In this document: piece by piece, positions 1 to 8,769 of the stretch
Numbering within the stretch: the stretch's first letter is position 1
How the letters are laid out: each line of letters starts with the position of its first letter
Assembly: GCF_023913775.1 (NCBI RefSeq)
Contig: NZ_JAMXAX010000058.1
Span: forward strand, 1 to 34,553
Length of the DNA stretch: 34,553 nucleotides
Reading direction: 5' to 3'
Source: Acidovorax facilis
GTDB taxonomy: Bacteria; Pseudomonadota; Gammaproteobacteria; Burkholderiales; Burkholderiaceae_C
Translations under genes and position numbers: made by a program
The notes under the pieces: model-generated
Database searches by the model: none
Seen by the model: only the letters and a program-made list of their open reading frames with translations
Told to the model about the DNA's origin: nothing

Positions 1-679
1 CGAGCTTGAGTGCCGTGGGCTCGTAGCCCTTGAACTGCAGCCAGGCCTGCGCCTGGTCGCGCGAGCGCACGGTGGCGGGCTCCATGGCCATCGCCAGGGT
101 CTCCAGCGCCCACTGGTTGGACTGCTGGTATTTGCGGCCCCACGCGTAGCTGACCATGCTGTAGGGTGGGTGCTGCAGCGTCTTGGTACGGCCCTTGTCC
201 AGCAGCACGGCCAGCAGTCGCTGCTGCACCTCGGGCGTGGGCACAGCGTAGACGGCTTCGTAGCGCCACAGGTCGTCCAGGAAGAATTCCCCCAGGCCCT
301 GGCGGTACAGGTGCCCCACGGCCGTGCCACATTCGTTGAGCTTGTGGGCCACGCGCCAGGGGCCTTCAGCCGTCTTGTAGGCCCAGCCCATGTGCGAATA
401 GCGCAGGCCGTATTTGCTCAGGTCCTGCCCCGCACGGGCCAGCGCCACCACCTGTGCGCCCGACCTGGCGTGCTCGGCATCGAGCGCGGCCGAGGTCTGC
501 TCGGCCAGCTTCATGCCCCGCTCGATCACCTGCGGCGGCACGGGCTTGCGCGATTCGCACGAGCGGCCCGCCTGGGCTGGGGTGGCGGCCAACAGCGCCG
601 CCCCGGCGAGGAACACCATGCCCACTACGGCAGGGACGCGCTGCACGGGGTCGCGACCAAGATTCAGGGCTTTCACCAT
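1..679 (-). CDS. DUF2145 family exported protein (3' end outside window)
   Basis: The minus-strand frame is open from an ATG at 679 to the window edge, so the C-terminus is missing. A GAGGAG ribosome site lies just upstream of the ATG. The first 35 or so residues form a signal peptide (basic start, hydrophobic run, cut near TPAQA). The mature part contains SHMGWAYKT and HKLNECGT, which I recognise as DUF2145 hallmarks. That family is proteobacterial, periplasmic and of unknown function. Conserved Cys, Tyr and Trp residues are consistent with a folded periplasmic protein. The upstream gene ends 11 bases away on the same strand, so the two are probably co-transcribed. The family call is from memory of the motif; no biochemical role can be assigned. 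Confidence 0.8.
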   Translation of the reverse strand, partial: MVKALNLGRDPVQRVPAVVGMVFLAGAALLAATPAQAGRSCESRKPVPPQVIERGMKLAEQTSAALDAEHARSGAQVVALARAGQDLSKYGLRYSHMGWAYKTAEGPWRVAHKLNECGTAVGHLYRQGLGEFFLDDLWRYEAVYAVPTPEVQQRLLAVLLDKGRTKTLQHPPYSMVSYAWGRKYQQSNQWALETLAMAMEPATVRSRDQAQAWLQFKGYEPTALKL

Positions 680-690
680 CGTGCAGCTCC

Positions 691-1173
691 TCAAAGACGC
701 TCGTTGTGCAAAAGCGCACGACCGATGGCGTTGGGCACAAAGGCAATCGCCTCGCCCGCTGCCGACAGGATCACGCCCGTGCCGATCACGCTGCAGGTGA
801 CCACCGTGCCCACCGCGTAGGCTGAGCCCGCAACGCCGCGCCCCACCACCTCCACACTCACCTGGGCACCGTCCGAGGCACGCTCCAGCAGGTACACCGT
901 GCCCACGGCCGAGGCCTCCACCGCCTTCACGGACAGCACCGCGCCGCCCACCGACAACGCTGCAGGCACTGCCACCACTGCGCCCGCAGCAGCGGAAGCC
1001 ACAGACGCCGTGCCCACCACCGAGGCCACCGGCAACAGCGACAGCGCGGCAGAGGCCTCGCTCTGGGCGCGTGCGGGGGTGGTGGCCATCACGGCACACA
1101 CCATACCGGCCGCGAGCAGAGCGCGAGACAGGCGGGCAGAGCCCCACGAAGAAAAAACAGCATTCATCATCAT
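691..1173 (-). CDS. small exported hydrophobic protein, function unknown
   Basis: The gene encodes about 160 residues. Three ATG codons in a row open it (1173, 1170, 1167). The GAGGAG site at 1177-1182 is only 3 bases from the first but 6 and 9 from the second and third, so translation probably starts at 1170 or 1167. A signal peptide ends near TPARAQ (about residue 37). It is followed by a long Ala/Val/Gly-rich stretch (residues 40-80) that could be membrane-spanning or strand-forming, and then by alternating beta-like segments. The next gene (DUF2145) begins 11 bases downstream, so the pair looks like a two-gene operon. I do not recognise the family. The composition is unusual (almost entirely Ala, Val, Ser and Gly), which makes homology assignment by eye unsafe. 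Confidence 0.7.
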   Translation of the reverse strand: MMMNAVFSSWGSARLSRALLAAGMVCAVMATTPARAQSEASAALSLLPVASVVGTASVASAAAGAVVAVPAALSVGGAVLSVKAVEASAVGTVYLLERASDGAQVSVEVVGRGVAGSAYAVGTVVTCSVIGTGVILSAAGEAIAFVPNAIGRALLHNERL

Positions 1174-1256
1174 TCACTCCTCAAAATGCGGCCCCACCGC
1201 GCACCTGGGGTGCCGGAGAAACCGGGTCGAAAGACCAGAAAGAAAAATCACCCGAA

Positions 1257-1277
1257 CAGGCGGCGGATTGCCGCCTG
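1257..1277 (-). terminator. stem-loop between yiaA-like gene and the exported-protein pair
   Basis: A perfect 8-bp stem (CAGGCGGC / GCCGCCTG) with a 5-base loop lies just past the stop of the yiaA-like gene. Read on the minus strand it is followed, after a few bases, by a GATTTTTC stretch. It is a plausible rho-independent terminator separating two minus-strand units, although the T-run is offset from the stem. Confidence 0.55.
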
Positions 1278-1293
1278 CGCACATTCGATGCGA

Positions 1294-1782
1294 TCAGTTC
1301 GCGCTACTGCCGTTGGCTGCCGCCTGGGCGGCTTCGCGGCGGCCTTGCAGGCGGGCGTCCATCAGATCAGCCTCGTGGCGATCGCGCAGCATCTTGGCCA
1401 GCGTGAAGGCGGTGGTGATGAGGTAAAGCCAGCTCACGCCCAGAAAGGCCTTGTAGGTCACATTGATGTCCATGCTCATCAGGCCCCAACCCGTGAGGCC
1501 CATGGCCACCGCAAAGCCGCCCCACACCACCAGCTTCCACATAGGGGTGTCGCCACCGCCACGGCGCGAAGCGCTTTCGTTGTCCCGCACAAACTTGGCC
1601 AACACAAACGCGGCCGAGAGGCAGAACACGTAGCCCATCACCATGAAGGCCTGCTCCAGTTGCTCGCCAGGCAGCCATGCCAGGCCCACGGCACACAGGA
1701 AAACCGCGATGCCGAACGAGACCCACACCTGCAACTGCCAGGCCTTGGTGTCACGCTGAACAACGATGGGAGAAGAAGACAT
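1294..1782 (-). CDS. YiaA/YiaB-type inner-membrane protein
   Basis: The gene encodes 162 residues with about four membrane segments arranged as two similar helical hairpins. The first hairpin is near residues 18-60 (WVSFGIAVFLCAVGLAWLP, then an FCLSAAFVLAKFVRD end) and the second near residues 80-130 (WGGFAVAMGLTGWGLM, then a TTAFTLAKMLRDR end). Each hairpin ends in a similar AFxLAKxxRD signature, the pattern of the YiaA/B two-helix domain duplicated in one chain. The tail is charged and Ala-rich, probably cytosolic. The function of the family is unknown. The frame stays open far upstream, but I chose the ATG at 1782 because the membrane-protein character begins there and the upstream codons are antisense to the next gene. 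The 294 bases to the divergent gene at 2077 hold no other gene that I can see. Confidence 0.85.
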   Translation of the reverse strand: MSSSPIVVQRDTKAWQLQVWVSFGIAVFLCAVGLAWLPGEQLEQAFMVMGYVFCLSAAFVLAKFVRDNESASRRGGGDTPMWKLVVWGGFAVAMGLTGWGLMSMDINVTYKAFLGVSWLYLITTAFTLAKMLRDRHEADLMDARLQGRREAAQAAANGSSAN

Positions 1783-2076
1783 TGCAGTGGTGCCCCGGGG
1801 GGCGTTGGTTGAACACGGAGCGAATGGTGCCCAGACGTAACTTGCGTGTCTGCATTGAACCGTAACAGTGGCTACCCGCAGGCTATCCGGTATCGTTTTG
1901 CGGTACTTTTTCTCGAAAAAATAGCCGAAGTCCGTTGTTCTCGCCCTACGCAGCCCCTGCAACGCACCTGCGCGACAGAGCCTGCAGGCCCCGCCAAAGA
2001 CAATGGCAGACACCCCGGCGTGGCAGCCCCTGATCGCTGCGCGTGCTTGCTTTTTTGATGGACGGAGACCCACACC

Positions 2077-3258
2077 ATGACCAAACCCTTTGACCTCGTC
2101 GTCCACGGCGCCACCGGCTTCACCGGCCGCCTGGTGGTCGAATACCTGCTCCAGCGCTACCCCGCTGGCAGCGGCCTGCGCTGGGCCATGGGGGGCCGCA
2201 ACGCCGACAAACTCGCCGCCGTGCGCGACGAAGTGGGCGCACCGGCCGACACTCCGCTGGTCGTGACCGACACCAGCAACCCCGCCAGCCTGCAAGCGCT
2301 GATGGATTCCACGCGCCTGGTGCTGACCACCGTGGGCCCCTACCAACTCTATGGCAACGAACTGGTGGCCGCCTGCGCGAAGGCTGGTGTGGACTATGTG
2401 GACCTGTGCGGCGAGCCCGCCTGGATGCGCCAGATGATCGACGCGCACGAAGCTGCGGCCAAGGCCAGCGGCGCGCGCATCGTGTTCTCGTGTGGGTTCG
2501 ACTCGATCCCGTTTGACCTGGGCGTGTTCCTGCTGCAAAAGGAATTTGCCCAGCGCTTCGGCCACCCCGCCCCGCGCGTGCGTGGCCGGGTGCGCAAGAT
2601 GAAGGGCACCTTCTCTGGGGGCACGGCCGCCAGCCTCAAGGCCACCATGGCCGCGGCTGCCACCAACCCTGCGGTGCTGGATTTGCTGAAGAACCCGTTC
2701 TCTCTCACGCCCGGGTTTGAAGGGCCGCGCCAGCCAACCGGCCACAAACCCATGGTGGACGAGGCGCTGGGCGATGGAGTCTGGGTGGCCCCGTTTGTAA
2801 TGGCCGCCATCAACACGCGCAATGTGCACCGCTCCAACTTCCTGCTGCAGCACGCCTACGGTACCGACTTTGTCTACGACGAAATGCTCATCACCGGCCC
2901 TGGCGAAAAGGGCGAGGCCATCGCCAACGCGGTGGCGGGCGACAAGTCGCTGGGCTCGGACAAAGGCCCCAAGCCCGGCGAAGGCCCTTCGCGCGAAGAA
3001 CGTGAGAACGGGTTCTACGACGTGCTGTTCCTGGGTACCGACGATGCAGGCAACACCTTGCGCGTGGGCGTGAAGGGCGACCGTGATCCGGGCTACGGCT
3101 CCACCTCCAAGATGATCACCGAAGCCGCAGTGTGCCTGCTGCAGGACGCCAAAGACACGGCTGGCGGCATCTGGACCACGGCCCCAGCCCTGGGCGACAA
3201 GCTGATTGCGCGGCTCCAGGCGAACGCAGGTTTGAGCTTTGCGGTCGAGACGGCCTGA
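2077..3258 (+). CDS. saccharopine dehydrogenase-like NAD(P)-binding oxidoreductase
   Basis: The gene encodes 393 residues. It opens with a Rossmann nucleotide-binding loop, VVHGATGFTGR, at residues 8-18, followed by the GGRN segment typical of this family. The layout matches the saccharopine-dehydrogenase / trans-acting enoyl reductase group: an N-terminal dinucleotide domain, a central CGFDSIPFDLG motif (about residues 147-157), and a C-terminal alpha/beta domain. The actinobacterial relatives act in lipid biosynthesis, and the proteobacterial members are largely uncharacterised. A true lysine-pathway role is unlikely because the CGFDS motif points to the enoyl-reductase-like branch. A GGAG-type ribosome site precedes the ATG. 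The gene stands alone, divergent from the yiaA-like gene and convergent with the chemoreceptor. Confidence 0.85.
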   Translation: MTKPFDLVVHGATGFTGRLVVEYLLQRYPAGSGLRWAMGGRNADKLAAVRDEVGAPADTPLVVTDTSNPASLQALMDSTRLVLTTVGPYQLYGNELVAACAKAGVDYVDLCGEPAWMRQMIDAHEAAAKASGARIVFSCGFDSIPFDLGVFLLQKEFAQRFGHPAPRVRGRVRKMKGTFSGGTAASLKATMAAAATNPAVLDLLKNPFSLTPGFEGPRQPTGHKPMVDEALGDGVWVAPFVMAAINTRNVHRSNFLLQHAYGTDFVYDEMLITGPGEKGEAIANAVAGDKSLGSDKGPKPGEGPSREERENGFYDVLFLGTDDAGNTLRVGVKGDRDPGYGSTSKMITEAAVCLLQDAKDTAGGIWTTAPALGDKLIARLQANAGLSFAVETA

Positions 3259-3354
3259 GCACACAGCATTTCACCGATCGCAGGCGCTCCACGCAGCACG
3301 ACGTACTGGCAACAAACGCGCGCATTTGCGAGGTCATCGACGCGCCACGGAGCG

Positions 3355-3396
3355 ATACAAAAATCTCAGCGCCGCCCACCAGACCGGCGCTGAGAT
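3355..3396 (-). terminator. rho-independent terminator of the chemoreceptor gene
   Basis: A perfect 12-bp stem (ATCTCAGCGCCG / CGGCGCTGAGAT, 3363-3396) has a 10-base loop. On the minus strand it is followed at once by TTTTTG. It lies 28 bases past the chemoreceptor stop, in the gap between two convergent genes. Weak T-runs on the other side (ATCAAAA region) suggest it may also stop plus-strand transcripts. Confidence 0.85.
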
Positions 3397-3423
3397 ATCA
3401 AAACCACCCCATGACGCGCCACC

Positions 3424-4969
3424 TCACCCCCTGAAACGCCCGAGTGTCTGATCCAGAGCCTCCGCTTGGCCACGCAGGCTCGCCGCCGATGCCGCGGCCT
3501 CTTCCACCAGCGCCGCGTTCTGGCGAATGCCTTCGTCGACATCGTGGATCACAACGTGCACCTGGCCAATGCTGGTCGCTTGCACTTCGGTCGAACGGGA
3601 AATATCGGCAACCACCCCGGCAACCTGCTCGCTCGCACTGACCATGTGCCGGATGCTGCTGTCCACCTGTGTTGCCTGCAAGGCGCCTGTTTCCACCGTT
3701 TGCAGGTTGAGATGGATCAAATCGCGAATCTCTCGGGCGGCAGTGGATGAGCGCTGCGCAAGCGTGCGAACTTCTGAGGCCACTACGGCAAAGCCCCTTC
3801 CCTGCTCGCCCGCCCGCGCTGCCTCGACGGCCGCATTGAGCGCAAGAATATTGGTTTGAAATGCAATGCCGTCGATGACCGAAACGATGTCAGACATCTG
3901 TTGCGACGAGCGCAGGATGGCCTCGATGGTCTCGGTGAATCGGCGCACTTTTTCAGCGCTGTCCGACGCCATGCCTGCGGCGTCATGGGCCTGCCGCTGC
4001 GCCTGACGAGCAAGTTCGGCATTGCTCGACACGCGTTGGGCTACATCCTCGATCGATTGGCTCACACTCTGAAGTGCCAGGGCCTGTCGCTCTGTGCGGA
4101 TAGAAAGATCCATATTGCCCGCGGCAATTTCGCCTGCGGCACACAGCGTGGAGCCAGAGGCCAGCCGCACCTCCTGGATGGCCAGGCGCATGCGCAATGC
4201 CATACGGTCAAATGCACGCATCAGGGCACCCAATTCATTGGATGCATCAGAGTCGCACTGAACACCCAGGTCACCGTCCGCTACCAAATCTGCCACGCGC
4301 ACCGCCGCCGTGAGCGGACGCGTGATACTTAAGTACAACAGCCAAGCCGCCACAACAGCAATGCTGCCCCCCCACCAAAACCAGGATGACGGTCATCACC
4401 CGATCTCGCTCGGCCTGCGCGGAGATGGAGGCAAAGGTGCTGTCCAGTATTTGCTTCTCTGCGGCAGCCAGCGCTTGCGCCACAGATTGCCTGCGCTGGG
4501 ACAATGCATCCAACTTCTCGTCAAACAAGCTGTTGGCCTGATCTGTTTGCAACGCGGTGGCCAGCGCGATCACTTCGTCTTTGACCGGAGCAGCCTGCAG
4601 GACCAACTCGCTCAATTCTTGAACCAGCGGCTGAGACCTCGCACCATTACCGGACTGCGCAAGCTGACTCAGTGCCTTGGTCACCCGCTCAGCAGCCTCC
4701 CGCGCACCCTGCGCTTCGTCGGCAATACGCCGGCCGTCCATCTGCACGGACATGCGCCGAAGGTGAAGCTCCTCGTCCTTCAGGGCGTTCTGTATGTCCA
4801 ACGAGAACGCATGGTGGGCCATGGCCTGCGCTGCCTCGCCACGGACGATCTGAAGCGTCTTTCCCGCGTTGACAAACCCCATCAGACTTTGCGCCATCAA
4901 CACCAGCAGGGCGACACCAAAGCCGACCACGAGCTGCTGCGCCACACTGAGATGCCGAAGTAGTTTCAT
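3424..4969 (-). pseudogene. methyl-accepting chemotaxis protein, frameshifted in a G7 run
   Basis: Two overlapping minus-strand frames together encode one chemoreceptor. The first (from the ATG at 4969) gives a membrane segment near residues 10-31, a helical periplasmic sensor region and the start of a second membrane segment. The second frame completes that segment and adds a HAMP domain after SITRPL. It also supplies the cytoplasmic signalling hairpin with the invariant DGIAFQTNILALNAAVEAAR region and no CheR-docking pentapeptide at the end. The switch falls at seven G (plus-strand C run 4367-4373). Removing one G gives a continuous protein of about 514 residues, the usual Tar-like length. 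It starts 41 bases after the DenD-like gene on the same strand. It could be a real pseudogene, a phase-variable gene or a sequencing error. Confidence 0.88.
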
Positions 4970-5010
4970 CCGAGTTCCATCCAGGTCAGAGCATCCATGG
5001 GGCCGTCATT

Positions 5011-6012
5011 TCACGCCGCTCGCGCGCCTGCAGCGCTATCGACCGGTGGCAAAGAAGCCAGCACACGCGCTACCAGCGCCTGAACAGACTCGTCATCCAC
5101 AAAGCCTGCCGCCTGTGCAGATGCGGCATGCACGGCCGGCTGCCGCCCAAACAGTGCTTCCGTGCGAGCGTCTGGCGCATAGCGCAGACAAGTGGTGATA
5201 TCTCGTCCGGTTCGTTGGGCGACCGCCTTCACCACAGCATCTACGGACGCCTGTAGCACCGGCAGCTGCCAGCAGCGCGAGGCGGGCATGGCACTGGCTG
5301 GCAAACTGGCACCCAGCAGCAGGTTGTCCAGGCACCGCTCCAAAGACATCCACCAGGCCGTGGCCTGCGGTGACACGGGACACACATAAGGTCGCCCCGC
5401 AGACAGTGCGTGAAAGATCTGACTCATGAAGGCGGAGCCATGCCCACTCTCGGAAACCGGTCTGGCCACAACGCCAGGCAACCGGAGGCTGCAGGCATCC
5501 AGCTCTCCACGGCGGCTGTAGTCGGCCAGCAGCAACTCGGTGGCCCACTTGTGGGTGCCATAGCTCAAAGTGGGCTGGGGAGGATGGTCCTCCGTCATGG
5601 GGTCCGGGCCGACTTCGCCATACACCGCAACCGAGCTTGCAAACACCAACCGAGGCGCGCTGGCGATCTTCTCCCGCACCGGGCCAGCCAACCCCTCCAG
5701 CAGGGCCACGGCGTCGAGCAAATTGGCCTGCACGCCCAGTGCAGGCTCGCGCTCTGCCAATGCCCCGGACACGCTCGCCAGGTGGAACACACAGTCCGGC
5801 GGATCGTTGTGCAAGGCCTGCAAAAGGGCTGGATCGGCAAAGCTGCCCACATGCCAGCGCACACCGGGCGCCTGGGCGCCGGTGGGGGCCGTGCGGTCCA
5901 CAAGTGTGAGGCGCAAAGCCTTTGCCCCCCCCAAACCCTGGGGCTGCGCGTGAAGACGCTGCACCAGGGCCGCACCCACAAAGCCCCCAGCGCCTGTGAC
6001 GACGGTGTGCAT
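5011..6012 (-). CDS. DenD-like NAD-dependent epimerase/dehydratase
   Basis: The gene encodes 333 residues of the extended short-chain dehydrogenase type. It has a Rossmann loop TGAGGFVG at residues 6-13, an active-site FASSVAVYG segment near 124-132, and the catalytic Tyr151-x3-Lys155 in SYGTHK. The following ELLLADYSRRGELDACSLRLPGVVARP closely resembles D-erythronate 2-dehydrogenase (DenD) and related sugar-acid dehydrogenases, so oxidation of a hydroxy-acid is the best guess. No other erythronate-pathway gene (DenK or OtnI type) is near. It may therefore serve the catabolic block rather than tetronate use. The start codon overlaps the stop of the FAH-family gene by one base (TGATG), implying translational coupling as the last enzyme of the block. 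Confidence 0.82.
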   Translation of the reverse strand: MHTVVTGAGGFVGAALVQRLHAQPQGLGGAKALRLTLVDRTAPTGAQAPGVRWHVGSFADPALLQALHNDPPDCVFHLASVSGALAEREPALGVQANLLDAVALLEGLAGPVREKIASAPRLVFASSVAVYGEVGPDPMTEDHPPQPTLSYGTHKWATELLLADYSRRGELDACSLRLPGVVARPVSESGHGSAFMSQIFHALSAGRPYVCPVSPQATAWWMSLERCLDNLLLGASLPASAMPASRCWQLPVLQASVDAVVKAVAQRTGRDITTCLRYAPDARTEALFGRQPAVHAASAQAAGFVDDESVQALVARVLASLPPVDSAAGARAA

Positions 6013-7007
6013 CAGCGCACCTCGGTACTAGGCGCCACCACGCGCTGATGCACCACGCCAAAAGGCCCATCACGGCCATCGGGCCAACGCGCCTGCATGC
6101 GCACGCTATCCCCGTAATGCATGAACGGCGTCTTGGCCGCACCTTTGTCCAGGATCTCGATCACGCGCCGCTCGGCCAGGCAGGCAGAGCCTGCATCGCG
6201 CGCCTGGTTGGACACCGTGCCCGAACCGATGATGGTGCCGGCCGTGAGCCGCCGTGTGCGAGCCGCGTGGGCAATGAGCTGGCCGAAACTGAAATTCATT
6301 TCTCCGCCATGGGGGTGGCCAAACCACTTGCCGTTGGAGTCCACATGCAATCGCAGATGCACCCGCCCACCCTGCCAAGCGTCGCCCAATTCATCCGGCG
6401 TCACGGCCAAAGGGGCAAAGCTGGTAGACGGCTTGGCTTGCAGGAAGCCAAAGCCCGTCTTCATTTCGTGCGGGCCCAGCGCGCGCAGGCTCCAGTCGTT
6501 GATCTGGACGACCAAGCGCACGCAGTTCAATGCCGCTTCGGCCTTCACGCCCATGGGCACGGGGCCACAGACGACGCCGAACTCGCCTTCGAAATCGATG
6601 CCGTCGGCCTCACTGGGCAAGGGCACATCGTCGCAAGGGCCCAGAAAATCGTCGCTAGCGCCCTGGTACATCACGGGGATGGTGTCAAAGTGCGGGATGG
6701 GCGGCGTGTTGAACGCCCGCTCCATCAAGCGGCCATGGTTGAGGAACGCCGATGCATCGAGCCACTGCGGGCTGCGCGGCAAGGGAGCGCTGCATGCGGC
6801 GGGATCGAACGCAAAGATGCCGGTGGCAGTGCCAGCCTCCAGCGCAGCAGCGCGCTCGCGCAGGACGGGCTCCACAGCATCCCAGTTCTGCACAGCGGCC
6901 AGCAAGCTGGCCGCTATCGGAGCGGCATCGACGGCCCGCAGGCCGTTGGAAGAAACCAGTACCAGGCGGCCGTCCAGGCTGCCGTCTTTCAAAGTTGCAA
7001 ATCGCAT
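6012..7007 (-). CDS. fumarylacetoacetate hydrolase family protein
   Basis: The gene encodes 331 residues from the ATG at 7007. An in-frame ATG at 7019 is possible, but MRFATLKDGS is the usual family start. An N-terminal small domain (residues 1-80) precedes the FAH catalytic fold. The likely metal ligands Glu140 and Glu142 (DFEGEFG) and Asp171 (INDWS) are present, as is the GSGTVSNQ glycine loop. Family members hydrolyse C-C bonds of 2,4-dioxo acids such as fumarylacetoacetate, fumarylpyruvate or acylpyruvates, or decarboxylate or hydrate ring-cleavage products. In this cluster it probably acts on a late product of ring cleavage. The two-domain length is closer to fumarylacetoacetase-like proteins than to the short acylpyruvases. 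The stop overlaps the next start by one base. Confidence 0.88.
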   Translation of the reverse strand: MRFATLKDGSLDGRLVLVSSNGLRAVDAAPIAASLLAAVQNWDAVEPVLRERAAALEAGTATGIFAFDPAACSAPLPRSPQWLDASAFLNHGRLMERAFNTPPIPHFDTIPVMYQGASDDFLGPCDDVPLPSEADGIDFEGEFGVVCGPVPMGVKAEAALNCVRLVVQINDWSLRALGPHEMKTGFGFLQAKPSTSFAPLAVTPDELGDAWQGGRVHLRLHVDSNGKWFGHPHGGEMNFSFGQLIAHAARTRRLTAGTIIGSGTVSNQARDAGSACLAERRVIEILDKGAAKTPFMHYGDSVRMQARWPDGRDGPFGVVHQRVVAPSTEVR

Positions 7008-7028
7008 CGCCAGTCCCATCAGGAAGAA

Positions 7029-8018
7029 TCAGGAAGAAGGTGTTTCAAGACGCAGCCCCGCCGCCCGGATGACGCGGGCATAACGGTCTGTCTCTGCTGC
7101 CAGAAATGCGCCAAATTCGCGCGCGCTTTGGGTGGGTGTATCAGCACTGCCCAGCAAGGCCAGTTTTTCGCGCAGCTCTGGCAGGGCCAGGATGCGAACG
7201 CATTCCGCGTTGAGCCGGCCCACAAGGTCGGCCGGCATGGCAGCAGGCGCCAACAAGCCAAACCAGCCTGTCACCTGAAAGCCCGTCAGGCCCAGCGTCT
7301 CGGCCACCGTGGGCAGATCGGCGGGCAAGGCAGGCGAGCGCTGTGCGCCGGTCTGCGCCAGCAGGCGGACGCGCCCGTCCTTGACCATCGGGGCCGCGGC
7401 CAGGGCGCTGTTGAACATCAGATTGACTTGCCCAGCCGCCAGGTCGTTGAGGGCAGGCGCAGCGCCTTTGTAAGGCACATGCAGCAGCTGCACTCCGGCC
7501 TGCTGCGCCAGCATCTCGCCCGCCAGGTGCAGCACGTTGCCGATACCGGCCGATGCGTAGCTGACCTGCCCGGGCTGCCGCCGGGCCAGTGCGATCAGGT
7601 CCGACAAGCTGCGCACCGGCAGGGCCGCAGGCACGGCAATCACCATCGGCCCGGGGCTGGCCACCAGGGCCACAGGGGCAAAGTCGCGCTGGCTGTCGTA
7701 AAGCAGCCGGGGGTAAAGGCTGGCGTTGATCGCATGGGCTGCGCTGATCCACAACAGGGAGTGCCCGTCTGTGCTTCGCGCTACAGCCTCCGAGGCAATG
7801 ATGCCGTTGGCCCCTGCACGCGACTCCACTACCACTGGGCTGCCCAGGGCCTGGCCCAGCTTGTCGGCCAGCAGGCGTGCCACCAGGTCAGAGCTGCCTC
7901 CGGCTGCGAACGGCAGGACGATGCGCAACGGCCGTGTGGGCCAGGTGGCAGCCCACGTGCTCGGCGGGAACGCCAAGGCACTCACCACCAGGGTTCTTCG
8001 GTTCAACATGCGGTGCAT
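7029..8018 (-). CDS. Bug-family (TctC) periplasmic solute-binding protein, copy 1
   Basis: The gene encodes 329 residues. A signal peptide with a twin-arginine-like NRRT start is cut near TWAATWP. The mature protein starts with the Bug signature WPTRPLRIVLPFAAGGSSD, continues with VVESRAGANG, and has the HVPYKGAAPALNDL ligand-pocket segment. Bug receptors bind carboxylated metabolites in the periplasm, usually through the two carboxylate-contacting loops seen here. No TctA/TctB membrane partners are present in the window. The ATG at 8018 has a GGAG site 8 bases upstream and lies 4 bases after the SDR stop. It is one of three Bug genes embedded in the catabolic block, and it probably captures the substrate or senses a related acid. 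Confidence 0.93.
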   Translation of the reverse strand: MHRMLNRRTLVVSALAFPPSTWAATWPTRPLRIVLPFAAGGSSDLVARLLADKLGQALGSPVVVESRAGANGIIASEAVARSTDGHSLLWISAAHAINASLYPRLLYDSQRDFAPVALVASPGPMVIAVPAALPVRSLSDLIALARRQPGQVSYASAGIGNVLHLAGEMLAQQAGVQLLHVPYKGAAPALNDLAAGQVNLMFNSALAAAPMVKDGRVRLLAQTGAQRSPALPADLPTVAETLGLTGFQVTGWFGLLAPAAMPADLVGRLNAECVRILALPELREKLALLGSADTPTQSAREFGAFLAAETDRYARVIRAAGLRLETPSS

Positions 8019-8022
8019 GGTT

Positions 8023-8769
8023 TCAACTCCCATCGCTGATGGTGGTGCCGCCATCGACCACCAGGTTGTGTCCGGTCACAAAGGCCCCGGCGGGGCTGGC
8101 CAGCATGGCGACCACGCCGGCCACTTCCTCGGGTTCTCCTGCGCGCCGCAGCGGGGTGGCCTGGATGCGCCTGACCATGAAGGCTTCATCTGCCATGAGC
8201 TGCTCGGCCAGCGGCGTGCGGATGAGGCCGGGTGACACGGCGTTGACCCGCACACCGGAAGGTCCCCACTCCACAGCCAGGTTGCGCGCCAGCTGGGCCA
8301 GGGCCGCCTTGGTCAGACCGTACAGGCCAATCGAACGGTTGCCGCGCAGGCCTGCAATGCTGGAGATGAGCACGGCACTGCCACCGCCCCGTGCCGCCAT
8401 GCCGGGCAGCACCAGCGCACACAGCCGCGCTGCGGCCCGCAGGTTGATGTCAAACACCTGATGCCAGTCGGCGTCGCTGGCATCGGCCAGCGGGCCGGCG
8501 GGCCCCTGGATACCGGCGTTGCACACGAGGATGTCCAGCGGTCCGGCGCGCTCCACCAGCGCGGCGATCGCTGTGGGCACCGCCATATCGGCCGCAACAC
8601 CGATGGCATTCGGCAACGATGCAGCCACCTGCTCGCAGGCGAGTGCATCGCGGTCGGAGACCACCACGCGGGCGCCCTCGTCGGCCAGGGTGCGCGCAAT
8701 CGCCAGGCCCAGGCCCTGGGTGGCACCGGTGACGAGCGCGGTGCGGCCATGCAGGTCAAAGAGGCTCAT
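8023..8769 (-). CDS. short-chain dehydrogenase/reductase
   Basis: The gene encodes 248 residues, the usual classical SDR length. It has the cofactor loop TGATQGLG at residues 14-21, the NAG motif (CNAGIQG, 83-89), the catalytic triad Ser137, Tyr150 and Lys154 (SSIAG, YGLTK), and the PG motif VSPGLIRTP. The acidic residue after the second strand (VSDRD) suggests a preference for NAD over NADP. The substrate is unknown; in context it may oxidise an alcohol intermediate or a side chain. The reading frame is open far upstream, but the ATG at 8769 is correct because the SDR fold begins exactly there. It also overlaps the preceding Bug stop by four bases (ATGA), indicating translational coupling. 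Confidence 0.92.
   Translation of the reverse strand: MSLFDLHGRTALVTGATQGLGLAIARTLADEGARVVVSDRDALACEQVAASLPNAIGVAADMAVPTAIAALVERAGPLDILVCNAGIQGPAGPLADASDADWHQVFDINLRAAARLCALVLPGMAARGGGSAVLISSIAGLRGNRSIGLYGLTKAALAQLARNLAVEWGPSGVRVNAVSPGLIRTPLAEQLMADEAFMVRRIQATPLRRAGEPEEVAGVVAMLASPAGAFVTGHNLVVDGGTTISDGS

Noticed and set aside
1907-1920. TTTTTC/GAAAAA dyad in the gap before the saccharopine-dehydrogenase-like gene
   Set aside because: It is too short and A/T-simple to call an operator, and no paired promoter elements could be placed with confidence.
1783-3264. Upstream extension of the yiaA-like frame to 656 residues
   Set aside because: The extra part is antisense to the saccharopine-dehydrogenase-like gene. 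Membrane-protein sequence starts only at the ATG at 1782.
6048-8039. A 663-codon open frame on the plus strand
   Set aside because: It is antisense to the FAH-family and Bug genes, is rich in His/Gln/Arg, has no domain, and arises from the codon bias of high-GC genes.
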